Shown: positions 48,056 through 54,830 of the stretch, piece after piece
Layout of the letters: every line of letters begins with the position of its first letter
Numbering within the stretch: the first letter of the stretch is position 1
Source: Rhodovulum sulfidophilum DSM 1374
GTDB taxonomy: Bacteria > Pseudomonadota > Alphaproteobacteria > Rhodobacterales > Rhodobacteraceae
Length of the DNA: 64,000 nucleotides
Reading direction: 5' to 3'
NCBI RefSeq assembly: GCF_001633165.1
Contig: NZ_CP015418.1
Coordinates: 2,356,001-2,420,000 of the forward strand
Position numbers and translations under genes: made by a program
Notes under the pieces: generated by a model
What the model was told of the DNA's origin: nothing
Seen by the model: the letters and a program-made list of their open reading frames with translations, nothing else
Database searches by the model: none

Positions 48056-48685
48056 ATGTTGAAATTTCTTTTAAGAGCGCTTTTTAAGCCGACCTATCGG
48101 CCTAAGGCCAGACCAAACAGGAAACCTGTTAGAGAAGCGCTTGCCTATAAGGCAGGCCGCAGCAGCACCGTTTCTTCCGCGCAACCTGAAACGCCGCAGT
48201 CTGGTGCGCCACCAGCAAGGGGCGCGACGTTTGATGCTGAGACCGCTCACTCAGTCACGCTGCCGCGCGTGCTGGAAGGGCCAGCTTACGTCACGGACGG
48301 TGACACAATTACGATCCAAAAGACACAAGTGCGCCTTTACGGGATAGACGCGCCGGAACTAAATCACCCCTACGGCAAAAAGGCCAAGTGGGCCATGGTG
48401 CGTCTGTGTAAGGGCCATAATATACGCGCCGAAATCACTGATGAAGACGAATATGGCCGCACAGTTGCAAAGTGCTTCCTACCCGATGGTCGTGACCTAT
48501 CCGAGGAACTGGTTAAGCAAGGCCTCGCTATCGACTGGCCAAAGTTCTCAGGTGGCAAGTACAGAGATCTTGAGGTCGCCGGTATCCGCAAGAAGCTTTG
48601 GCTTGCCGATGCGCGCCAAAAAGGCCGCAAGCACGTCTGGGAAAAATTTGATGCGAAAAAGAACGGTGAGAGAAAAGAAAAGTGA
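48056..48685 (+). CDS. Staphylococcal-nuclease-like (thermonuclease) protein
   Basis: The 209-residue protein has an N-terminal basic, possibly membrane-anchoring stretch (LKFLLRALFKPTYRPKARP), a linker and an SNase domain from about residue 85. Active-site residues are visible: YVTDGDTITI (Asp), QVRLYGIDAPEL (Arg, Asp, Glu) and DEDEYGRTVAKCFL (Arg). It cleaves DNA or RNA with Ca2+. Such nucleases are frequent cargo of islands and plasmids. Base composition is lower in G+C than the host. Confidence 0.87.
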   Translation: MLKFLLRALFKPTYRPKARPNRKPVREALAYKAGRSSTVSSAQPETPQSGAPPARGATFDAETAHSVTLPRVLEGPAYVTDGDTITIQKTQVRLYGIDAPELNHPYGKKAKWAMVRLCKGHNIRAEITDEDEYGRTVAKCFLPDGRDLSEELVKQGLAIDWPKFSGGKYRDLEVAGIRKKLWLADARQKGRKHVWEKFDAKKNGERKEK

Positions 48686-49081
48686 GCAATCGGCCCTTAG
48701 CAGACTATGGTGCGATGCGCGGCGGATGACATCTCCCAGACCACTGGTGAAGACTCGCTGACGCGTCGGCGCGTCGGTGTTCGCATGAACAAGGTTCTGC
48801 CTTGTGGCTGTGGAGGCCTGAACCGCCCCCAGTTCGACATCGAAAGGAACAAATTTCCAACTTCGGACCGCTGTTGAGTGATAGTAGGAGTCTTCAACAG
48901 TATCAGCCCTAAGCTGCCTACTGAGCTGGAAATCTCCCCACTGGCAAGCGGAATTCTAGTACCAACCCGACCTGTCCGATTAGACCCTTTGCACCCAAGC
49001 GCTCATCCGCTAGCTATAGGTACAGAAAGCCTGGGCCTTGAAGGGGCGCTTGAGGGCGCGAGTTTAAGAAGGAAAAAATAG
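48686..49081. other. Leader region before the RiPP precursor
   Basis: This 396-bp region has no supported gene. A frame 48878-49078 ends at the base before the precursor ATG, but it is in the same frame and has no good start, so it may be chance. GAAGGAAAAAATAG before 49082 is a good ribosome-binding site. The promoter of the RiPP cluster should lie here. Confidence 0.35.
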
Positions 49082-49543
49082 ATGTCTATTCGTACATCAT
49101 GTCAATTATCGGTACGCCCGTTACTTTTTCGCGGCGCCGTTCCGCGGTCTTACGCTCCAGAGATCTCTGGCAGATACGATCCAGAGAGCTGCGTTTGGGT
49201 GGTCGAGCTCGGAGGGACGCGTCAGCCTATAGTACAAGCCGCAGATGAGGCGTTGCTTGAAATCCGTACCGTAACAAGAATCACCGCGGAAAGCGACGAT
49301 GAGGAAGCTTTTGCATCTCGCTCTGCTACGCAATGTCTGGAACTCCAAACAAAAACGGAAACTCAAGCGGAGTCCGATGATCAGTGCATTAGCACAGGCA
49401 CAATTTTAGAGCTAGAGACCAAAACATCTCACAATGTAGAAGAAGACAAGGCAGATATAGACACATTCTGTGATGCCAGCGCAAGCGTACCACCAAGCCT
49501 TATAGAGTTGATGACAAAAACGGATGTCCAAGTAGAGAGATGA
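49082..49543 (+). CDS. Putative ATP-grasp-modified RiPP precursor (graspetide type) with four core-like repeats
   Basis: This 153-residue protein lacks a signal peptide. Residues 15-50 resemble leader sequence of ATP-grasp-modified RiPPs (TgmA group), notably GRYDPESCVWVVELGGTRQP. The C-terminal part repeats one motif four times: LLEIRTVTRITAESDDE (58-74), CLELQTKTETQAESDD (85-100), ILELETKTSHNVEEDKAD (108-125) and LIELMTKTDVQVER (140-153). The consensus is hydrophobic-LE-L-x-TxT, then Glu/Asp-rich. Thr acceptors followed by acidic donors are what graspetide ligases join by side-chain ester or amide links. The ligase gene follows 111 bp on. Function is inferred; no homologue search was possible. 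Confidence 0.7.
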   Translation: MSIRTSCQLSVRPLLFRGAVPRSYAPEISGRYDPESCVWVVELGGTRQPIVQAADEALLEIRTVTRITAESDDEEAFASRSATQCLELQTKTETQAESDDQCISTGTILELETKTSHNVEEDKADIDTFCDASASVPPSLIELMTKTDVQVER

Positions 49544-49654
49544 TGAGAGCATTCTGGAAATTTAGTCCCCTTTATTAGATGAGTAGTTCTGCCTCATCAA
49601 ATCATGCGCAACCACCACTTGCAAGCAGCAGTGGTGTAATTTTGAGTTCAAGCG

Positions 49655-50602
49655 ATGATATTACTAGCTACAAACAAGAGGGATATCACGTCGGACTTCA
49701 TTGTCCTAGAGTTGAAGCGCAGGGGTATAGAATACTTTAGGTTAAATACGGAAGATCTTCCATTAGCAGATATTCAATTTGAGCCGCAATCTGGATGGAG
49801 ACTGAAATTTGAAAAGTCATCTCTAAACCTATCCGACGTGCGCGCGGGTTACTTTCGAAGACCCGGTACGCCAGAAATACCCGGTGGTATTGAGGATCGT
49901 GGGGCTCAAGAATATCTTAAAAGCGAGTGGACTGCGGTGCTCAGATCATTGTGGAACTCTATGGAAGGAAAGTGGCTCAACTCTCCATTCTCCATCCTTC
50001 GGGCGGAAGATAAACCAAGACAACTTAGTGTAGCGACCGATATCGGCTTAAAAGTTCCTCAAACGCTGATTGGAAATACATTCGACGCAGTTCGCATTTT
50101 TCAAAACAACACTCCAGTTGTAGGAAAGCCTTTACGTCATTCACTTATCGATCACGGCCCAACCGGGTCTGTTATATTTACTCATAGAGTTGCGCCCTTG
50201 GAGGATCAAGATCGGGCTGCGGTTGAGATTTCACCTGTAATTTATCAGGCCGAGATAGAAAAATTCTTTGATGTGCGCGTAACTATCGTAGGTGCTCGTG
50301 TGTTTGCGGTCGCAATTTATTCCCAGACTCAACTTGAGACTCAAGTTGATTGGAGGCGCGGTGGACGACTGGATCTTCAGCATGAGGTAGTCTCACTGCC
50401 AGAGGAAATTTCTCAGAAGTGCCTTGCTCTTACGCGTTGCCTCGGGCTCCAGTATGGCGCGATTGACCTCGTCTGTGACACTGACGGGCTGTATTGGTTC
50501 TTAGAAATCAACCCGAACGGACAGTGGGCTTGGATTGAACGTCGCACTGGAAGCCAAATATCTCAGGCGATTGTTGACACATTAGTGGAAATCTCCTCGT
50601 GA
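49655..50602 (+). CDS. ATP-grasp peptide ligase (MvdD/TgmB-like RiPP maturase)
   Basis: The 315-residue ATP-grasp enzyme lacks the size and domains of RimK or Ddl. Features of peptide maturases are RAGYFRRPGTPEI (63-75), ATP-binding Lys in VVGKPLRHSLID (156-166), FDVRVTIVGARVFAVAI (205-221) and the metal-binding end DLVCDTDGLYWFLEINPNGQ (271-290) followed by WAWIE. This family activates Asp/Glu side chains of a precursor peptide and closes ester or amide rings. The adjacent multi-repeat peptide is the likely substrate. G+C is far below that of the host. Its stop overlaps the next gene (GTGA). Confidence 0.85.
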   Translation: MILLATNKRDITSDFIVLELKRRGIEYFRLNTEDLPLADIQFEPQSGWRLKFEKSSLNLSDVRAGYFRRPGTPEIPGGIEDRGAQEYLKSEWTAVLRSLWNSMEGKWLNSPFSILRAEDKPRQLSVATDIGLKVPQTLIGNTFDAVRIFQNNTPVVGKPLRHSLIDHGPTGSVIFTHRVAPLEDQDRAAVEISPVIYQAEIEKFFDVRVTIVGARVFAVAIYSQTQLETQVDWRRGGRLDLQHEVVSLPEEISQKCLALTRCLGLQYGAIDLVCDTDGLYWFLEINPNGQWAWIERRTGSQISQAIVDTLVEISS

Positions 50603-51375
50603 AGTGGCGTTATAAGGTAATCCACTTTTTCTGGCCTTTTCTCGAGTCACCTCGTCCCTGTGAGATTGAGAGTAGCAGGGCAAGGCTTGAGCAGCAGAAA
50701 GATTCCATCCGAAATTTCTCTCCTGAGAGAGAATGTGATAAGGCGCTTGAGGAAGCGCTGCGCATATCTGACGCTGAAGAGAAGCGGCGCAATGGATCAG
50801 ATCAGAAAGCTTCTACGTACTTAGTAGTTGTTTCAACACTCGTACCATTACTTGTCACTTTGGCGGCAACTGTTTGGGAAAGTAAAGTCGGAAGCGCACC
50901 AATGTATTTTAACATGTGTGCGCTGGCCTTGTCAGTGTTGTATGTTTCTTACGCAGGCGTTTGGGCCTTCCGTGTCTTGGAAGTCTCCGTGTCGCACCGC
51001 ATCGGGGTTAGTGACATTCTAGGATCTTGGTCGGAAAATGAGCCCACCATCGAGATCACAAAAAAAACGCTTTTATGTACGGTGCAAAATCAGGATGGCA
51101 TAAATAGAAAAATCACCTCCATAAAAATGGCTCATGCCTTTTTGCTTCGCGCGCTCCTCGCCTTCTCTATTATTTTGCTTGTTAATATCGTATTCTACTT
51201 TGCGAGCACCATGCTCTCCTCTTATGAAGGCAAGCTTAGGCATTGGGCCTGTAAGTTATTAATAACTATTGATATTCATCCGGATTCCTGTCGAGAAATT
51301 GATCTGTTGGGCAATCCCAGCCTTGCAAGTTTTTCTGCGAAGGAGGAACAGATCGATGCTCTCAGCACCTCATAA
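50599..51375 (+). CDS. Three-span membrane protein coupled to the ATP-grasp gene
   Basis: The 258-residue protein starts with GTG overlapping the ligase stop by 4 bp, so it belongs to the same operon. Predicted spans are about 72-92 (STYLVVVSTLVPLLVTLAAT), 103-125 and 180-203. A charged helix (CDKALEEALRISDAEEKRRN, 46-65) precedes the first span, and a cytoplasmic or periplasmic loop lies between spans 2 and 3. I do not recognise the family. It has no ABC or protease motifs. It may be an exporter component, an immunity protein or a membrane effector. Confidence 0.75.
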   Translation: MKWRYKVIHFFWPFLESPRPCEIESSRARLEQQKDSIRNFSPERECDKALEEALRISDAEEKRRNGSDQKASTYLVVVSTLVPLLVTLAATVWESKVGSAPMYFNMCALALSVLYVSYAGVWAFRVLEVSVSHRIGVSDILGSWSENEPTIEITKKTLLCTVQNQDGINRKITSIKMAHAFLLRALLAFSIILLVNIVFYFASTMLSSYEGKLRHWACKLLITIDIHPDSCREIDLLGNPSLASFSAKEEQIDALSTS

Positions 51376-51824
51376 ACGACCAGTAGCGACTGCACGAACA
51401 AAAGCTCCCTTACAGTTGCCGGTCGAGGACTGCTTTTCTCGCAGCTTTCCAGCCCACTGCGTACTGAGCGAACGGCAACTACCCGCCCGCCTGTATAGGT
51501 CGCGCGGCACCGAGGAGCGCGCTCCTGGCGGGATGCCCGCTTCCGTGATCTCGCTGAGCTCGGTTCGCACGCGCAGAGAAGGTCCGCAGTCCGCCGCCAC
51601 CGTACTCGTCGCTTCCGGCCCTAACCGGACCTTCGCCCCGCTACAAGTATGCTGCAATGCCGCTTGTCGAAGCCGTAATTCGCCGCAAGTGCAAGATCGG
51701 TGCCATTCCGAGGATTAGTTTGGAACATTGAAATAGAGTGGGCTCGACTTTGAGGCAGTGCACCGTCAAGCTACAAGTTACGCCCTTGAAGTTTCTATAA
51801 GCTATCGAGAATTGTGGAGAAAAA
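51376..51824. other. Spacer with locally higher G+C
   Basis: No gene is supported in 449 bp. The part 51430-51700 is higher in G+C than its neighbours and looks like decayed sequence (frames are short and lack start sites). A GGAGA site stands before the next ATG at 51825. Confidence 0.3.
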
Positions 51825-52478
51825 ATGAATTATTCACGTCGTCGACTACTGATACTTGCGCTGTCCGTACCGCTTGTTGCCTGTTCAACTGAGCAGAGCC
51901 AAACTCTGGAAGTTTTAGATCCTAAATCCCTTAGATTGGAGATGGTGCAGTTCATTGTTGACTATGAAGCACGCCGAGGTCCGGACGGAAAAGTGATCGC
52001 ATACAAATTACCCAGAGGTGACGGAGGTGGACGGTTTGAAGTCGCGGGGATAAATGAAAGATATCACCGCGCGGAGGCTGTAAGGTTGCGTAGGATAATT
52101 GAAGCTGGATATCCCGATCAGGCAGAGCGAGAAGCCGTAAAGTACATTGCAGGCAAGACCGACTTTCCGGCAAGGGTTGCGAATTCCAATTCAATTAAGT
52201 TTCTTCTTAGGGACGTAGCGTGGAATCGTGGTCCCACAGGCGCGGTCCGAACTTTGCAAATTGCCTTAAATGTGCCCGTAGACGGAAAGATCGGCCCGCA
52301 GACACGTGGAGCGCTTGAGGCAGCAGAAGCCAACCCAATGGCTCTAGCATCTGCAATTAGATCTGCTCGCGAAACATACGAGCGACGTTGGGCAGGCCGC
52401 GATGAAACAAGCAAGTTTTGGGACGGTCTGGTGAATCGTTGGAACAAAGCTAGCGCCCAATCGAAAAAGTATCTGTAG
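51825..52478 (+). CDS. Secreted lipoprotein with peptidoglycan-binding C-terminus (muramidase-like)
   Basis: The 217-residue protein begins with a lipoprotein signal peptide, ILALSVPLVACSTEQS, with the lipobox LVAC. The body recalls the glycoside hydrolase 108/lysozyme-like family with PG_binding_3: FIVDYEARRGPDGK early on, VAWNRGPTGAVRTLQIALNV and DGKIGPQTRGALEAAEANPM in the middle, and an ETYERRWAGRD end. The Glu in DYEARRG could be catalytic, but the typical EGGY motif is not exact. It would act in the periplasm on peptidoglycan, perhaps for lysis or transfer. G+C is low compared with the host. Confidence 0.65.
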   Translation: MNYSRRRLLILALSVPLVACSTEQSQTLEVLDPKSLRLEMVQFIVDYEARRGPDGKVIAYKLPRGDGGGRFEVAGINERYHRAEAVRLRRIIEAGYPDQAEREAVKYIAGKTDFPARVANSNSIKFLLRDVAWNRGPTGAVRTLQIALNVPVDGKIGPQTRGALEAAEANPMALASAIRSARETYERRWAGRDETSKFWDGLVNRWNKASAQSKKYL

Positions 52479-52801
52479 CGAGTTTGCTGCGACTTCTTCC
52501 GGTTACTTCGACCCAGAGCCTACCTTCACGCTAGGTCCAGCGGATGACCGGTCCCGGCCGATAGCGATCGTTAGCGTCAGGTTCCATGTAGGTCCGCAGG
52601 CAGCCCGAAAGCGGTCATGAACCATCCTGGCGCAGTATCACAATGCTGCGGTCAGAACCTGAGACAGCTATACACAGAAGTTCTACCTTTAGCCAAAATC
52701 CTTATTCTCCCGCCGGAACCATCTGCCCTCGGGTCAGCTTGATTTTGAAACTTTTTTGGGTTCATTCTGACTGTGATTGAGTTGATGAAATTGAGGCTCC
52801 T
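52479..52801. other. Spacer in the element
   Basis: I see no gene in this 323-bp stretch. It holds CGGCCGATAGCGATCGTTAGCG at 52555-52576, similar to sequences at 47743 and 54689. G+C rises towards host values after about 52800. Confidence 0.3.
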
Positions 52802-53248
52802 ATGTTTGAGACACTATTGGATCAGCTCAGCCAGGATGAAACACAGCGGACTCTGACCTGGCTTGGCGGCGGGCTGGTGGTCGGGGCCGGCGGCTTGTGG
52901 ACCGTGGTCAAGTATTTCTGGTCAGAAAAGTCCAGCGGCGAAGGAAAGACAAAACGGCCTCCAGATGGAGAGGGTCGGGAAGTGCTGGCCGGCAACAGCG
53001 GTTTAGCTGCGGGCGGGAATGTTCATTTCGGCAACAACGTGACGGTTAGAAAAGGCATTGGCCGTGATGGCGTTTGGGCGATCTGCCTCGGAGGCCTTGG
53101 ATGTCTGTTGCTGGCCGGTGCCTTTGCGGGAAACAATATCCAGACCGACAACGGAAGCCTTGCGACCGGAGGGGATATCTCCGGAAGCACGATAACGATT
53201 AACAATTCAAACGGCACAGCCCAGCCTGGCGAGGCCCCCGATGATTGA
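52802..53248 (+). CDS. Small two-span membrane protein with Gly-rich repeats
   Basis: The 148-residue protein has spans at about residues 20-38 (WLGGGLVVGAGGLWTVVKYF) and 91-109 (AICLGGLGCLLLAGAFA). Two related segments follow the pattern of short beta strands: NSGLAAGGNVHFGNNVTV between the spans and GSLATGGDISGSTITI after the second. The next protein has the same motif. The family is not one I can name; such motifs occur beside NTPase/TPR proteins. Its end overlaps the next gene by 8 bp. Confidence 0.7.
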   Translation: MFETLLDQLSQDETQRTLTWLGGGLVVGAGGLWTVVKYFWSEKSSGEGKTKRPPDGEGREVLAGNSGLAAGGNVHFGNNVTVRKGIGRDGVWAICLGGLGCLLLAGAFAGNNIQTDNGSLATGGDISGSTITINNSNGTAQPGEAPDD

Positions 53249-54056
53249 TCGCGGCGCATCACTCCTGCTTGGGGCTCTACTCTGCTTCGCAATACCAGCT
53301 GACCCCGTCCGGGCCTTTGGCCGTGACGTGACCGCCTCTGGCTGCTCCCTGGCCACCGGGGGAAGTATCTCCAGCAGTGATGTGGAAATCATCTGCGGCA
53401 TTCCGCCCGAGCTTTTTCAAGAGCTGAAAGAGGAATTTGATGCAGCCACCCAGGGGCTGAAGGAACGCACACAAGAGCAGAAGGAACTCTTGGCGCTGCT
53501 CAGGGAAAAGCTCTCGCTGAACGAGCGGCAGGTTGCCGCGGCGTTTCAGGCCGCAGGGGAAATCGATGTCGTGCCGGAGCGCTATGGCGAAAAACTTGTT
53601 GAAATCGCACAGCGTTACGCTGCTCTGAAAGAGGAGTTGGATGCCCGGCCCGGCGATGATCCGGAGATCGCGGCGAAAAAGCAGGAAGCTGCCAGAGCTC
53701 TGGAAGATGGCGACATGGATCTTGCGGACCAGCTGCTCGATGCCGTCATAGCATTGGAGGATCAGGCGCTTGACCAGCGCGCGCTGGAAGCTGCGGCCAC
53801 TCGGGCGCAAAAGGCGGGACGGCCGGCCCATCGTCTGGCCCGCGCCGACCCATGGCGATCCGGCCAGCCCGGCGGTCCGCAAGCCCTCGCCCGCATTGGA
53901 TGGGAGTGTGGCGGGCGAATTATCCGGGCGTTAACCGACACTGATCCGCTGGTAAGCGAGGCAACAGTCCGCGGCGGGCCACGCATTCGCTGGTTCACGG
54001 ACAGGACCGGCCGGATCGTTCACATCGAGCGTGTGGAGGGCCAGGACGATGGGTGA
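53241..54056 (+). CDS. Secreted coiled-coil protein related to TPR/NTPase-associated regions
   Basis: The 271-residue protein has a signal peptide (SLLLGALLCFAIPADPVRA) and the motif SLATGGSISSSDVEIICGI shared with the preceding protein. A helical region follows: FQELKEEFDAATQGLKERTQ, LLREKLSLNERQVAAAFQAA, ERYGEKLVEIAQRYAALKEE and ARALEDGDMDLADQLLDAVI. This matches the helical region that often precedes TPR arrays in bacterial NTPase proteins. From about residue 190 the sequence loses that pattern (Arg/Pro/Gly-rich), which may be a frameshifted tail. Coupled to both neighbours by overlaps. Confidence 0.65.
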   Translation: MIDRGASLLLGALLCFAIPADPVRAFGRDVTASGCSLATGGSISSSDVEIICGIPPELFQELKEEFDAATQGLKERTQEQKELLALLREKLSLNERQVAAAFQAAGEIDVVPERYGEKLVEIAQRYAALKEELDARPGDDPEIAAKKQEAARALEDGDMDLADQLLDAVIALEDQALDQRALEAAATRAQKAGRPAHRLARADPWRSGQPGGPQALARIGWECGGRIIRALTDTDPLVSEATVRGGPRIRWFTDRTGRIVHIERVEGQDDG

Positions 54057-54243
54057 CACCCCACAACCGATTTACTTCCGCCCCAGGGACGCCAAGGCTC
54101 TTTTCGGGGTCAGCGCGAATACTGTCCGGCGGTGGCTGGAAAGGGCTGGCCCCGCCGTCCGAACGATCAAGATGGGGAACACCCGTCTGATCCACCGGGA
54201 GGAGATGGAGGTGTGGCTCGAGGCGAATGGAGAGAAGGCATGA
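54049..54243 (+). CDS. xis: AlpA/excisionase-type DNA-binding protein
   Basis: The 64-residue protein has a winged HTH of the MerR/HTH_17 type: FRPRDAKALFGVSANTVRRW then RTIKMGNTRLIHREEMEVWL. Small proteins of this type are recombination directionality factors for P4-type integrases. It lies 90 bp from attR, next to the 12-bp repeats, and overlaps the preceding gene by 8 bp. Confidence 0.75.
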   Translation: MGDTPQPIYFRPRDAKALFGVSANTVRRWLERAGPAVRTIKMGNTRLIHREEMEVWLEANGEKA

Positions 54244-54248
54244 TATTG

Positions 54249-54284
54249 GCTGGTATGCTAGATGGTATGCTAGATGGTATGCCA
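54249..54284 (+). repeat. Right-end 12-bp repeats (putative integrase arm sites)
   Basis: Three tandem copies: GCTGGTATGCTA, GATGGTATGCTA and GATGGTATGCCA. They match the two copies at the left end (46424-46447). They lie between the excisionase gene and attR. Confidence 0.7.
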
Positions 54285-54333
54285 GCCAAGGCTTTATGGA
54301 AAAAATACAATAAAATCAATGGTAGATGGTGCG

Positions 54334-54347
54334 GGCCGCCCGTACCA
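54334..54347 (+). repeat. Attachment site attR of the tRNA-Leu element
   Basis: GGCCGCCCGTACCA repeats the 3' end of the tRNA-Leu gene (46297-46310). The preceding bases are AT-rich and element-like; the following bases are GC-rich host sequence. Confidence 0.85.
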
Positions 54348-54506
54348 GACCCCGTCGGAGGGCGGCTGTGCAGCCGTTGGGGCTTGCGGCAACGCGCATC
54401 ACCGGCTAGACCGCGCGGCGCGGCAGGCGAACGGCGCGCCATGGGCGTTTTTGCGTCGGATATGCCTGTCCGGAGATCGCCCGCAGATTGCGTGGCCGGA
54501 TCCGGG

Positions 54507-54582
54507 GGGCCGATAGCTCAGGGGTAGAGCGGATGGTTTACACCCATCGACAGCGGGGGTTCGATTCCCTCTCGGCCCACCA
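54507..54582 (+). tRNA. tRNA-Val(TAC)
   Basis: The 76-nt gene has acceptor stem GGGCCGA/TCGGCCC, D-arm AGCTCAGGGGTAGAGC, an anticodon arm GATGG-TTTACAC-CCATC giving TAC, T-arm GGGGGTTCGATTCCCTC and encoded CCA. It is intact. A hairpin with GTGGACC/GGTCCAC arms (54625-54654) lies downstream but lacks a T-run. Confidence 0.95.
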
Positions 54583-54830
54583 TCCCCAAAGTAATCATCT
54601 GAATTTGAATGTAAAATCGAGATTGTGGACCGCGCGAGAAGCGGCGTGGTCCACATTGCCCGTTGTCCGAACCGACCATGGACGTTTCCTGCCGATAGCC
54701 GCCGTTCATCGCCGCTGCGGCACGCCCTGAAGCCGCCAAGGTCCGGAGAGCGGGTATTCCGTTGAAAAACTCGGCTCGGCGATCGCATTTCTCCTCGCTC
54801 AGGATTTGCGGCGCCTGCGCCTATCCTTCC

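Larger units (their letters stand above)
46311..54347 (+). mobile_element. 8-kb integrative element in tRNA-Leu(TAA)
   Basis: Support comes from a 14-bp direct repeat at the ends, one copy being the tRNA 3' end; an integrase gene next to the tRNA reading inward; an AlpA-type excisionase gene near the other end; 12-bp repeats shared by the two ends; and a marked fall in G+C between about 47.9 and 52.8 kb compared with the host. Cargo: nuclease, RiPP-like cluster, lipoprotein, small envelope proteins. No conjugation or phage structural genes are seen, so it is a genomic island or mobilisable element that relies on others for transfer. Confidence 0.88.

Noticed and set aside
48878..49081. A 67-codon open frame ending one base before the RiPP precursor ATG
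   Set aside because: It lies in the same frame as the precursor with only a stop between, so the adjacency is automatic. Its start would be a GTG without a ribosome-binding site. It may be chance.
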